Shown in pieces: positions 31,103-38,506 of a stretch of 38,506 bases of DNA. The number at the start of each line of letters is the position of its first letter. The stretch's first letter is position 1. The stretch is from Bog-756 sp050011635 (GTDB lineage: Bacteria > Actinomycetota > Acidimicrobiia > Acidimicrobiales > RAAP-2). The notes under the pieces are model-generated. The model was not told where the DNA came from. It was given only the letters and a program-made list of their open reading frames with translations, and made no database searches. Position numbers and translations under genes: made by a program. The stretch is from positions 1-38,506 of the forward strand of contig JBEKIU010000012.1 in assembly GCA_050011635.1 (NCBI GenBank), given 5' to 3'.

Positions 31103-31795
31103 GCGGAGCGTGCCCACCACCAGTCTCACATCATCGGTGATGACGGTGTCCACTCCGGCCTTCGCCGCCTGTTCGAGGTTGGTCTCGTCGTTCACCGTCC
31201 AGGTGGCGACGGACAGCCCCGCATCGTGCGCCCGGTCCACGAGGGCCTCGCCCACCAGGCTGATATGAGGGTGGAGGGCGGTGCACCCACGGCTCGTCGC
31301 CGCCGTCACACCCTCTGTGGGATCGAACCAGGACGACAGCAGGAGCCCGGTGGCCAGGTCGGCCTGGGCGTTGCGGACCGCTTCGAGGGTGTCCGGCCAG
31401 AACGAGGAGATGACGACGCTCGATTCGCGTCCGGAGGCCGCCACCAGCTCGGCCACTTCGAGGGCCACGAGGTCGGCGGGATCGAATCCGGGCTCGCCGG
31501 GCAGATTCTTGATCTCGATGTTCATCGTGAGCCCGTGGCACAGCTCGAGCACGACCGGCAGCAAGGGCACGAACGACGGGAGCTCCGCCGCACGCACCTC
31601 GCAGACCGGGCCGACCCCTTCGATCACCGGGTCGTGATGGACGGCCAGCCCACCGTCCGAGGTCATCCTGACATCGAGCTCCACCCCGTCCGCGCCCAGC
31701 TCACGGGCGCGGAGGAAGGCCTCCACCGTATTTTCGCGGATCCCCTGTTCGGGGTCGGGGCTGCCCCGGTGGGCCTGAACCGCCATCGATCCCAT
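31094..31795 (-). CDS. Glycerophosphodiester phosphodiesterase
   Basis: 233-residue GDPD-family TIM barrel that hydrolyses glycerophosphodiesters to glycerol-3-phosphate and an alcohol. Catalytic points: AHRG (H9, R10), ENT (E21), ELDVRMTSDGGLAVHHDP with the metal ligands E39 and D41 and the general acid H54, then NIEIK and the closing VATWTVND. There is no signal peptide, so it is cytosolic (UgpQ-like). ATG 31795 has a GGAAGGG ribosome site; a second ATG at 31786 is possible. It is divergent from whiB. Confidence 0.94.
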   Translation of the reverse strand: MGSMAVQAHRGSPDPEQGIRENTVEAFLRARELGADGVELDVRMTSDGGLAVHHDPVIEGVGPVCEVRAAELPSFVPLLPVVLELCHGLTMNIEIKNLPGEPGFDPADLVALEVAELVAASGRESSVVISSFWPDTLEAVRNAQADLATGLLLSSWFDPTEGVTAATSRGCTALHPHISLVGEALVDRAHDAGLSVATWTVNDETNLEQAAKAGVDTVITDDVRLVVGTLRPG

Positions 31796-31876
31796 CGTCG
31801 CCCAACCCTTCCGTACCCCTCGCCGGTCCGGGGCATCAAGAGTGCGTCAAAAGGCGTACACCAGACCCAAGACTGC

Positions 31877-31905
31877 TTGCAACCGTGGGTACCGATGATT
31901 ACTCT
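31877..31905 (+). promoter_or_regulatory. Possible whiB promoter
   Basis: TTGCAA (31877-31882), a 17-bp spacer and TACTCT (31900-31905) make a reasonable sigma-A-like pair. Transcription would start near 31912, putting the CRP-type palindrome about 40 nt downstream, a repressing position. Another promoter closer to the gene cannot be excluded. Confidence 0.4.
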
Positions 31906-31950
31906 AATGAGCGAACCCTGAATGGCCGGCGACACCTTGGCGCCGAGCTA

Positions 31951-31966
31951 TGTGAAACAGATCACA
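31951..31966. promoter_or_regulatory. CRP/FNR-type operator upstream of whiB
   Basis: TGTGAAACAGATCACA matches the CRP consensus TGTGA-N6-TCACA at all ten fixed positions. It ends 37 bp before the whiB GTG. In Mycobacterium tuberculosis whiB1 is a known target of the cAMP receptor protein, so the site has a direct precedent; its operation here is inference. Confidence 0.75.
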
Positions 31967-32003
31967 AACTGGGAAACTCGGGAGCGGGAGCGGAGGAAGC
32001 ATC

Positions 32004-32294
32004 GTGGCTCTTATGTGGAACCGTACGGTCGAGTGGGACGACAACGACTGGAGGCAGCTGGCAGCCTGCCGCAGTACTGAACCCGATCTCTTCTTCCCCA
32101 TCGGGACGACCGGTCCGGCCATCGACCAGATCGATGCGGCCAAGCGGGTCTGCAGCGGATGTGACGCCATGGAGCCGTGTCTCGACTTCGCGCTGGCCAC
32201 CAACCAGGAGTCCGGGGTGTGGGGCGGAACGTCCGAGGACGAGCGCCGCAAGCTGCGCAAGGTCTGGCTGGCCGCCCGTCGTCGCGCTTCGTGA
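32004..32294 (+). CDS. whiB1: WhiB-family iron-sulfur regulator (WhiB1-like)
   Basis: 96-residue actinobacterial transcription factor. The [4Fe-4S] ligands are C22, C50, C53 and C59 (CSGCDAMEPC). GVWGG (71-75) is the turn before the basic C-terminal tail (RRKLRKVWLAARRR), which contacts DNA. GTG start at 32004 has GGAGG seven bases upstream. The neighbour on the opposite strand is a PdtaS-like kinase, the same pairing as whiB1/pdtaS (Rv3219/Rv3220c), which supports WhiB1 rather than another paralogue. WhiB1 is an essential, NO-responsive regulator in mycobacteria. Confidence 0.93.
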   Translation: MALMWNRTVEWDDNDWRQLAACRSTEPDLFFPIGTTGPAIDQIDAAKRVCSGCDAMEPCLDFALATNQESGVWGGTSEDERRKLRKVWLAARRRAS

Positions 32295-32314
32295 ACCCGA
32301 CCGGGTGAGCTCGC

Positions 32315-33895
32315 CTACAGGCCCACCCGCTGGAGCTCTGCCGCCGGGAGCTCGATAGCCACGACCGTTCCTGACTGACCGGGACGGATATCGCGCCGGT
32401 TCCGCATGGTGATGGTGCCGTCCAGCTGACTGCGGACCAGGTCACGCACAATGGACAGGCCGAGGCTCTCCGAGGCGTCGATGTCGAAGTCCTCGGGAAG
32501 ACCCGAGCCGTCGTCGACGACTTCGAGGGTGAGGTTGTTGAGATCGTTGACCAGGTGGACCTGGATGTGGCCGACCGGTTGAGGCGGGACGGGCGTGGCA
32601 CCCGCCGGACCCCCGGGCTCGGCGCCCCGCCTTCCCTCCTCGCCGTCGAGCTCGAGGAAGGCGTGCTCGACGGCGTTCTGCAGCAGCTCGGCCAGAACGA
32701 CGGCCAGGGGTGTGGCCACGTCGGCCGGGACCTCGCCGAGTCCCCCGATCACCTCGAACGTCAAGGGTCGGGAGAGCACGACCGAGTCCTCGGCCATGCG
32801 GATCAACGAGGTCACGATCTCCTCGAACGGAACCTGGTCCCCGGGGTCACGGGAGAGGATCTCGTGCACGATGGCGATCGAACGCACCCTGCGCTCCGCC
32901 TCGAAGAGGGCCACCCTCCCGCCGCCGGACGGAAGCCGGCGCGCCTGGAGCCGCAGCAGGGCCGAGATGGTCTGGAGATTGTTCTTCACCCGATGGTGCA
33001 CCTCGCGGATGGCCGCGTCCTTGGACAGGAGCAACCTGTCCAGGCGGCGGACGTCGGTGACGTCGCGGAGGAGGACCAGGCACCCGGTCACCGCCTCGGC
33101 GGCCACCAGGGGAATGCAGTGGAGCAGCACGGTCACATCGGGTCGCCGCTCCACCTCCTCGACCACCGGAAGGGCCGATGCCAGCGCCCACTCGATGGCG
33201 GACTCCTCGATGCCCAGATCGGTGAGGCGCCGGCCCTCGATCTGCGAGTACATCCCCATGCGGTGGAGCGCGTTGGTGGCGTTGGGCGATGCATAGCGCA
33301 CGCAGCCCTCCTCGTCGACCAGGACGACGCCGTCGCCGACCCTCGGCGCCTCCTCGGTGGCGACCTCCTCGCTCGGGAAGGGAAAGGTCGACTCGGCCAA
33401 CATGACGGCGAAACGCTCGAAGAGATCTCGATAGGTCCGCTCCAGGTGGCCGGGGCGCCGGCCCGCACCGGCCGACAGCCGGACCAGCACGGCAACCATG
33501 GTCCCCTCGCAGCGGACCGGGATGCAGTGGATCCTCACCGGTTCGTCGTCGGGAGCAAGCAGGATCTCGCCCCTGGTGACCTCCCCCGACTCGAGGGTCA
33601 GCACCGCCTCCGGCCACTGGTCGGTTCCGGCGGACTCGCCCACCAGGTCATGCTGGACGACGGTGGCGCTGTTCGACGGGCGCATCTGACCCAGGACGAC
33701 CAGCCCCATCCCCTCGTCGCTCTGCTCTCGCGCCGCCGGGGCCACCGGGGCCACCGGGGCCAAGAGGACCAGATCGGAGAAGGACAGGTCGGCCAGGATC
33801 CCCCAGGTGCCGAGCAGCCGCTGGAGATGGCCCAGCTGGACGTCGTCCAGATTGGTGCGCTCGAAGGCAAGTTCCGCGGGGGTGGCCACCGTCAT
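32315..33895 (-). CDS. pdtaS: PdtaS-like histidine kinase (GAF-PAS-HisKA_2)
   Basis: 526-residue soluble sensor kinase. An N-terminal GAF-like domain (about 15-165) precedes a PAS domain (about 185-290). The HisKA_2 box VHHRVKNNLQTISALLRLQA with the phosphoacceptor His near residue 299 is followed by an ATPase domain with ELLQNAVEHAF (N box), DDGSGLP (G1) and SLGLSIVRDL (G2). There are no membrane spans. In mycobacteria PdtaS phosphorylates the antiterminator PdtaR; no PdtaR gene is in this window. An Ala/Pro/Gly insertion splits the ATPase domain. The ATG overlaps the phosphatase stop by 4 bp. Confidence 0.93.
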   Translation of the reverse strand: MTVATPAELAFERTNLDDVQLGHLQRLLGTWGILADLSFSDLVLLAPVAPVAPAAREQSDEGMGLVVLGQMRPSNSATVVQHDLVGESAGTDQWPEAVLTLESGEVTRGEILLAPDDEPVRIHCIPVRCEGTMVAVLVRLSAGAGRRPGHLERTYRDLFERFAVMLAESTFPFPSEEVATEEAPRVGDGVVLVDEEGCVRYASPNATNALHRMGMYSQIEGRRLTDLGIEESAIEWALASALPVVEEVERRPDVTVLLHCIPLVAAEAVTGCLVLLRDVTDVRRLDRLLLSKDAAIREVHHRVKNNLQTISALLRLQARRLPSGGGRVALFEAERRVRSIAIVHEILSRDPGDQVPFEEIVTSLIRMAEDSVVLSRPLTFEVIGGLGEVPADVATPLAVVLAELLQNAVEHAFLELDGEEGRRGAEPGGPAGATPVPPQPVGHIQVHLVNDLNNLTLEVVDDGSGLPEDFDIDASESLGLSIVRDLVRSQLDGTITMRNRRDIRPGQSGTVVAIELPAAELQRVGL

Positions 33896-34776
33896 GCTCC
33901 CACCGGCGGGCCGACGGGGACTTCATAGGGCCGGCGGGCCCGGAAGCCCTGCAGCCGGGTGATCCCGGCACCGGCCAACAGGTCCCGCAGGTCGGCTGCC
34001 CGATCGGCCACGTCGGGAAGGTCGTGGGCGTCCGAGGCCGTGGTGAGGGGGACGCCGCGCTCCACGAACCGCTTGAGCAGCGGCGGGGCGGGGTACTCCT
34101 CGCCCACCGGCTTCCTCCAACCGGCCGAGGACAGCTCCGCGGCCATCCCCGAGCGGACTGCGGCCTCGGCGATCCGGTCGTAGAACTCGTCAGGCACCGC
34201 GGGCACGAGCCCGGCGATCTTGACCAGGTCGGGGTGGGCGAAGACATCGCAGACCCCGGAGGCGCCCAGCTCCTCCATGGCCCGGGTGTACTCATCCCAC
34301 ACCGCGTCGATGTCACGCACCTCCCACTCGGCCATCACCGTCGGGTCGTTGAGGACATCGAACCGCCACGCGCCCAACCAGTGCACCGATCCGAGCAGCA
34401 CGTCGAAGGGGTAGTCGGCCAGCAGGCCGGCCACCTCGTCCATGCGCCCCTGATAGAAGTCGACCTCGAGACCGAGCACGACGGGCAGCCCCTCGGCCTT
34501 CACCGCCTCGACCACCTCCACGTAGGCGTCGAGATCCACCCGCGCGTGATGGTCCCAGTACGCCGCCATCCCGGGCCGGAGGGCCTCCCCGGGCAGGTCG
34601 TCCCAGAACCCGCCGAGGAGGTCCTTGGCCTGGGTGAACCGGAAGAGGTGCTCGGTGACGGCGATCTCGGTGACCCCGGCTTCGACCGCGCGCCGGCTGT
34701 AGGCCGCCACCTGCTCGACCGTGGTCACGGCGTCACGCTGGGTGTGGGGCCAGAGGTGGAGGTGGTAGTCCAGCAC
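33892..34776 (-). CDS. PHP-domain phosphatase, histidinol-phosphatase-like
   Basis: 294-residue metal-dependent phosphoesterase. PHP motifs: DYHLHLWPH (H5, H7), VTEH, LGLEVDF, LLGSVHWL, CDVFAHPDL and TASDAHDL supply the trinuclear metal ligands in order. HisK-type histinidol phosphatases have this plan, but no other his gene is nearby, so histidine synthesis is plausible rather than proven. GTG start at 34776. It is 15 bp downstream of the O-methyltransferase gene and coupled to the kinase gene after it. Confidence 0.87.
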   Translation of the reverse strand: MLDYHLHLWPHTQRDAVTTVEQVAAYSRRAVEAGVTEIAVTEHLFRFTQAKDLLGGFWDDLPGEALRPGMAAYWDHHARVDLDAYVEVVEAVKAEGLPVVLGLEVDFYQGRMDEVAGLLADYPFDVLLGSVHWLGAWRFDVLNDPTVMAEWEVRDIDAVWDEYTRAMEELGASGVCDVFAHPDLVKIAGLVPAVPDEFYDRIAEAAVRSGMAAELSSAGWRKPVGEEYPAPPLLKRFVERGVPLTTASDAHDLPDVADRAADLRDLLAGAGITRLQGFRARRPYEVPVGPPVGA

Positions 34777-34791
34777 AGTGTTCCCGCCGAG

Positions 34792-35436
34792 CTAGCCGGC
34801 GCGCCGGATGAGCGTGACCCCGTCGCGGACCGTGGTCTGGACCACGACCACCCGCGGATCGACGGCCAGGGCATCGTTGAACGCCCGGAGGGCGACCGTG
34901 TCCTCGCTGGTGTCGGCCGGGTCGAGGATCCTCCCGCTCCACAAGGTGTTGTCGGCGGCGATGAGTCCGCGGGGCGCCAGCTTGGGGAGCACCGCTTCGA
35001 AGTAGTCGGCGTAGCCCGCCTTGTCGGCGTCGATGAAGACCAGGTCGAACGGGCCGTCCAGGTCGGCGATGGTGTCGATCGCCCGTCCGACGATCACCTC
35101 GATGCGGTCGGCGTAGGGGCTGGCGGCGATGTGCCGCCGGGCGAATTCGGCATGGACCGGCGAGATCTCACAGCTGGTGATCCGGCCACCGGGGGCAAGA
35201 CCCGCGGCCATGGCCAGGGCCGAGTAACCGCCGAAGGTCCCGATTTCCAGAACGGAACGGGCGCCGAGGGCGAAGGCGAGCAGCTCGAGGTAGCGGCCCT
35301 CGAGCCGGCCGACCATCATCCCCGGGAACTCGAGCGTGTCGTGCAGATCGGAGGCCAGCTCCTCGAGGTAACCGGGGGGAGCCGTGGTGTGCTCGGTGGC
35401 GTAGAACTCCAGCGCGGGATCAACGATGTCGGTCAT
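34792..35436 (-). CDS. SAM-dependent O-methyltransferase (caffeoyl-CoA OMT-like)
   Basis: 214-residue class I methyltransferase. The SAM-binding motif VLEIGTFGGYSALAMA lies near residues 62-77, followed by SCEISPVHAEFAR and the metal-binding FDLVFIDADKAGYADYFE with DNTLWSGRI, as in the cation-dependent catechol/CCoA OMT family. In actinobacteria close relatives are commonly annotated as predicted O-methyltransferases with unknown substrates. ATG start at 35436. It is probably co-transcribed with the PHP phosphatase and kinase genes. Confidence 0.92.
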   Translation of the reverse strand: MTDIVDPALEFYATEHTTAPPGYLEELASDLHDTLEFPGMMVGRLEGRYLELLAFALGARSVLEIGTFGGYSALAMAAGLAPGGRITSCEISPVHAEFARRHIAASPYADRIEVIVGRAIDTIADLDGPFDLVFIDADKAGYADYFEAVLPKLAPRGLIAADNTLWSGRILDPADTSEDTVALRAFNDALAVDPRVVVVQTTVRDGVTLIRRAG

Positions 35437-35478
35437 GGTTGCATCGTAAGGCAGCGGAAGACCTGCGCCGTCTGCCCG

Positions 35479-35501
35479 GAGGGACCGTTCGCGGTTCCCT
35501 C
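35479..35501 (-). terminator. Hairpin terminator overlapping the ArsA-like gene's stop
   Basis: On the plus strand GAGGGACCG, a TTCG loop and CGG-T-TCCCTC form a nine-pair stem with one bulged base. On the minus strand it lies directly after the second ATPase gene and includes two bases of its stop codon. There is no T-run. It probably ends the ATPase operon before the methyltransferase gene. Confidence 0.5.
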
Positions 35502-36756
35502 AGGCCCAGATCTGCTCACCCAGCCTCAGGAGGCCACCGAGATCGTAGAGGTCGGTATCGAAGAATGGCACCGTGGCCAGGACATCGGGCATCACCGAGA
35601 GCAGCGCGCGCTCTTCCATCTCCCTCAGGGCCACCACCTGGAAGTTGAGGTAGCTGTCGGCCACCTCGGTGAGGACCCTGGCGATCTGGTCGGCGTCGCC
35701 GAGGGTCTCGTCCACCTGGGCCAGGCTCGGGGCCAGCTCGACGGCCAGCGAACTGGCTCCATCCTTGATCGACGCGGCCAGCGCGGCGCCGTCGGAGCCC
35801 CGGAGGTACAGCGGGAGCACCTTGTTCAGCACGATGGCTCCGAGGTGGAGGTGGCGGGACGTGAGCTGGTCGGCGAAGAACTCCGCCTCGCGGAGGGGTA
35901 CGGCTTCGAGCGTGGAGACGACGATGAAGGTGGTGCGCCGGTCCGACAGGAGCCGGCCCACCGATTCGGAGCGCTCGACGAAGCCGTTGTGCATGGTCTG
36001 GAAGAGGACGAAGAATTCGGAGATGTCGGCGAGGAATTCCGTCCCCAGGATCCTGTCGGCGATCTGGTAGAAGGGCTTGGTGGCCACGTTCACCAAGCGC
36101 GAACGGTACGGGACGATCAGCCAGCGCAGGAGGCGGGACGAGAAGAAGTCGGCCATCCGTTGCGGTGCGTCGAGGAAGTCGAGGGCGTTCCTGGTCGGTG
36201 GCGTGTCGACCACGATGAGGTCGTAGTCGCTCTCGGAGTGGATCTCGTACAGCCGTTCCATGGCGATGTAGTCGTGGCTCTGGACGAAACGGCCGGCGAT
36301 GTTCTGGTACAGCGGATTGGCCAGGATCTCGTCCCTGGTCTGCTTGTCGGGCGCGTGACGCTTGATCAGTGCGTCCCATGACTCCTTGGTGTCGAGCATG
36401 GCGGCCCACAATTGCCCCCTCGGTTTGATCCCGGCGGCCAGGAAAGCCTCGTCGGGAACCCGGTGCTCGGTGTTGCCGATGCCGTCGAGCCCCAGCGCGT
36501 CGGCCAGCCGCTTGGCCGGGTCGACCGTGAGGACGAGCACCTTGCTGCCGTGCCGCACGGCGGCCATGACGGCGGCGGCGGCGGCGGTCGTCGTCTTTCC
36601 CACTCCCCCCGGCCCGCAGGCGATCACGATCTCCTTGGTGGCCAGGAGCCCGTCGATCGAGCTGGTGGCCGTGGGCGCCTTGCCCCCCTTGGCCGAGCCG
36701 CTCTTCCTGCGGTCGTCCGCCGACCGACCCCGGGCACGGGCGGCGCCGTCGGCCAT
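35500..36756 (-). CDS. ArsA/Get3-like ATPase, second subunit (variant P-loop)
   Basis: 418-residue anion-transporting-ATPase-family protein. A basic, low-complexity N-terminus of about 35 residues precedes the P-loop CGPGGVGKTTTAA. Switch regions LTVDPAKRLADALG and YDLIVVDTPPTRNALDFLDAP follow. The deviant Walker A has Pro where ArsA/Get3/MinD proteins have the intermonomer signature lysine (GKGGVGKT). It is downstream of, and coupled (TGATG) to, a partner with the normal motif. The pair matches mycobacterial Rv3679/Rv3680, which form a Get3-like heteromer; no arsenic genes are near, so arsenite efflux is unlikely. Confidence 0.92.
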   Translation of the reverse strand: MADGAARARGRSADDRRKSGSAKGGKAPTATSSIDGLLATKEIVIACGPGGVGKTTTAAAAAVMAAVRHGSKVLVLTVDPAKRLADALGLDGIGNTEHRVPDEAFLAAGIKPRGQLWAAMLDTKESWDALIKRHAPDKQTRDEILANPLYQNIAGRFVQSHDYIAMERLYEIHSESDYDLIVVDTPPTRNALDFLDAPQRMADFFSSRLLRWLIVPYRSRLVNVATKPFYQIADRILGTEFLADISEFFVLFQTMHNGFVERSESVGRLLSDRRTTFIVVSTLEAVPLREAEFFADQLTSRHLHLGAIVLNKVLPLYLRGSDGAALAASIKDGASSLAVELAPSLAQVDETLGDADQIARVLTEVADSYLNFQVVALREMEERALLSVMPDVLATVPFFDTDLYDLGGLLRLGEQIWA

Positions 36757-37703
36757 CAGTACCCCAGCTCCTCGCCCAGGGAGGCAGCCACCTGGCGGGT
36801 GGTGCGAAGGCCGTGGGAGCGGGTGAACAGGTACGGGAGGTAGAGCATGGGCACCGACTCGTCGATACTCCGACGGAGGCGGTCGAGATGGGTGGACCGG
36901 GTGCGCCGCATCGTCACCGCCAGCCGGGCCGCCTCCAGCAGCGGTCCGGCGTCCCCGCCCACCAGCCGGTTGAGCTGCTCCGAGGGCGCCGGCGTGACCA
37001 GGGCGTCGAAGACCTTCTCCTCCTGGCGGCCGAAGAGCTCGGGCAGCACCCGGTTGACCACCACTGCAGACAATTGCACGGTGGTCTCGTCCCTCACCCG
37101 GGCGGCCAGCTCGATGGTCTCGCTCACCGGCATCTCCTCGGGGGTGCACACGGCGACCAGGCCGGTGGTCTGCGGATCCGACAGGATCTCGAGCAACCAG
37201 TCGGTTTGGGAGCGGATGAGGCCCACCTTGACGAGGTTGTTGATGGACTGGGGAGCGGACAACAGGCTGACGATGTGGCCCGAGGCCGGCGCGTCCACCA
37301 CCACCAGGTCGTAGTTGCGCTCGCGAACCTCGTAGACGGGCTTGCCCACGGTGAGGATCTCCCTGACGCCCGGCGCCGCGGTGGCCACGAAGTCGAAGGC
37401 CTTGGCCAGCGGACCGATGCGCCCGACGACCGGGATGCGCAGCTGGAGCTTGAGGTACTCGCGCAGCGATGCCTCGGTGTCCATGGTCATGGCGAAGAGG
37501 CCGGGGAGGATCTCCTTCTCGTTGAACCCGGTGGGTGGCGCCTCGTAGAAGCCGGCCACGTCACCCTTGGCATCCACCTCGCAGATGAGGACCCGCTTCC
37601 CGCGCTGGGAGGCGAACAGGGCCAGGGCCGAGGCCACCGTGGTCTTGCCCACGCCGCCCTTGCCGGTGACGAAGACCAGCTTGAGATCGAGGAGCGGGTT
37701 CAT
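36756..37703 (-). CDS. ArsA/Get3-like ATPase, first subunit
   Basis: 315-residue member of the same family with the full deviant Walker A GKGGVGKT (14-21). The switch I region is ICEVDAKGDVAGFYEAP and switch II is YDLVVVDAPASGHIVSLL. GLVAVCTPEEMPVSETIELAARV corresponds to the adenine-side segment. Start ATG 37703. It precedes the variant paralogue with a one-base overlap, so equal synthesis and a heterodimer are expected. There is no CXXC zinc motif of eukaryotic Get3. Related mycobacterial proteins are linked to stress tolerance rather than arsenic. Confidence 0.93.
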   Translation of the reverse strand: MNPLLDLKLVFVTGKGGVGKTTVASALALFASQRGKRVLICEVDAKGDVAGFYEAPPTGFNEKEILPGLFAMTMDTEASLREYLKLQLRIPVVGRIGPLAKAFDFVATAAPGVREILTVGKPVYEVRERNYDLVVVDAPASGHIVSLLSAPQSINNLVKVGLIRSQTDWLLEILSDPQTTGLVAVCTPEEMPVSETIELAARVRDETTVQLSAVVVNRVLPELFGRQEEKVFDALVTPAPSEQLNRLVGGDAGPLLEAARLAVTMRRTRSTHLDRLRRSIDESVPMLYLPYLFTRSHGLRTTRQVAASLGEELGY

Positions 37704-37761
37704 CCGACCACGGGAACCGCTCAGGCACTCAGTGCCGGACCCGGCGGAGGCCCGAGCGCAG

Positions 37762-37998
37762 TCAGGAGATCCCGAATCCGACCCGGCGGTCCGAGCTCGG
37801 CGGGTCCAGTTCGACGTAGGCCACCTTGCCGACGGGCACCCCCACCTGGCGACCCTTCCGGTCGGTCAGCCACAGGATGGTCCCGTCCTCGGCCAGTGCC
37901 GCCTCGATATCGGCCAGGACCTTGTCGCGGTCGGCATCGTCGGGCAACTCGATGTCGAGCTCCTTCATCGATTGCACGATTCCGATACGCACGTCCAC
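37762..37998 (-). CDS. DUF3107 family protein
   Basis: 78 residues from GTG 37998 with GAGGAG upstream. The opening VRIGIVQSMKELDIELPDDADRDKV and the middle TILWLTDRKGRQVGVPVGKVAYVEL are characteristic of DUF3107, a small actinobacterial ATP-binding-annotated protein (mycobacterial Rv3208A/TB9.4 type). Function unknown. It lies 58 bp upstream of the ATPase pair on the same strand and may share its transcript. A frame extending to 38103 is rejected because its extra residues are not family-like. Confidence 0.9.
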   Translation of the reverse strand: MDVRIGIVQSMKELDIELPDDADRDKVLADIEAALAEDGTILWLTDRKGRQVGVPVGKVAYVELDPPSSDRRVGFGIS

Positions 37999-38111
37999 CT
38001 GGCACGCTCCTCTCGATGGGGCTCCGGCACGGCTGCCGGGCTGCCGGGTGCCTCCGACGATACAAGGTCGGGGACGCCCACCGGTCACAGCCATGGTGCA
38101 CACTGATCGGT

Positions 38112-38506
38112 GTGGAACCAGCGGGCAGCGAAGGCGAGCGGAGGGCTCACGGGAGCGGGGCCGCGAGCCCGGGCGAGAACGAGCGGAACCGTCGCTGGGC
38201 CTCGACCATGGCCGGCCACGGCGGGCCGGGTGTCACGTTCGCCCACGCCGACAGCCACGCCGGCACCGGGTACGACGGGCCGCACCCGGGCCTCGAACGC
38301 CAGGCCCGTGAGTCCATCGAGGCGGACGGGTTGGCCCCTGGGGCGACCAAGGGGTCCGGTGCCGGTCACCGTGACCGGCCCGAGGAGCCCGATCCCTGGC
38401 GGACCTGCTTCGAGCGCGACCGGGACCGCATCCTCCACGCCCCGGCATTCCGCCGTCTGGCCGGCAAGACCCAGGTGTTCGTCTTCCCCGACGACCACCA
38501 GCGCAC
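38112..38506 (+). CDS. dgt: Deoxyguanosinetriphosphate triphosphohydrolase-like protein, N-terminal part
   Basis: The gene runs off the right edge. In the last 45 codons WRTCFERDRDRILHAPAFRRLAGKTQVF (shown here in two parts: WRTCFERDRDRIL and HAPAFRRLAGKTQVF) matches the start of bacterial dGTPases, HD-domain enzymes that split dNTPs to nucleoside and triphosphate. Before it, a low-complexity Gly/His/Arg-rich stretch of about 90 residues stays open from GTG 38112. An ATG at 38208 is an alternative start; neither has a good ribosome site. The HD motif lies outside the window. In actinobacteria this gene often precedes dnaG. Confidence 0.82.
   Translation, partial: MEPAGSEGERRAHGSGAASPGENERNRRWASTMAGHGGPGVTFAHADSHAGTGYDGPHPGLERQARESIEADGLAPGATKGSGAGHRDRPEEPDPWRTCFERDRDRILHAPAFRRLAGKTQVFVFPDDHQR

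Noticed and set aside
35500..37703. Arsenite efflux pump ATPases
   Set aside because: No arsB, arsR, arsD or arsC gene is nearby and the order matches the mycobacterial Get3-like pair instead.

Overview
This is a GC-rich, densely packed bacterial chromosome segment of actinobacterial type, with many GTG starts and repeated GTGA, ATGA and TGATG stop/start overlaps. The argS-lysA-hom order, a WhiB1-like protein beside a PdtaS-like kinase, paired ArsA/Get3-like ATPases, DUF3107, the DUF3090/SCO1664 trio and an F420-type flavoprotein point to Actinomycetota. A deep lineage such as Acidimicrobiia is my inference; there is no rRNA to confirm it. I see no phage, insertion sequence or CRISPR array, so this looks like core chromosome with one small specialised-metabolite island.

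Layout. 1-3237 (minus strand): argS-lysA-hom, with a tRNA-Arg(CCG) gene divergent from argS. 3474-6592 (minus): a compact RiPP-like operon. It holds a 32-residue precursor with a lasso-type leader, a PqqD-like leader-binding protein, a B2-type leader peptidase, an HPr-kinase-like protein and an NTP_transf_5 nucleotidyltransferase. No lasso cyclase is present and the predicted core is too short and wrongly composed for a lasso. 6685-9198 (minus): AlkB, a nonapeptide-repeat protein coupled to an RDD membrane protein, and a PrxQ peroxiredoxin. 9529-14259 (plus): a DrrAB-type ABC exporter and aconitase. 14265-19812 (minus): PIG-L deacetylase, amidotransferase and HlyIII in an overlapping operon, then a DEAD-box helicase and ThiC. 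19963-26862: a second PrxQ (plus), Fpg (minus), then a FrhB-like protein, an MMPL transporter and the phosphomutase/DUF3090/SCO1664 operon (plus). 26894-31795 (minus): an acyltransferase-SGNH protein, EtfA, EtfB and a glycerophosphodiesterase. 32004-38506: whiB with a perfect CRP-type palindrome upstream (plus), then minus-strand genes for the PdtaS kinase, a PHP phosphatase, an O-methyltransferase, two ArsA-like ATPases and DUF3107, and the 5' part of a dGTPase gene (plus).

How they work together. Most genes are housekeeping: lysine/threonine precursor synthesis, arginine charging, TCA cycle, thiamine, electron transfer, base-excision and direct DNA repair, peroxide defence. The outstanding item is the RiPP-like operon at 3474-6592. 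Other points of interest are two tandem-repeat arrays that each copy the end of a gene including its stop codon, a variant zinc finger in Fpg, and the predicted cAMP/CRP control of whiB.
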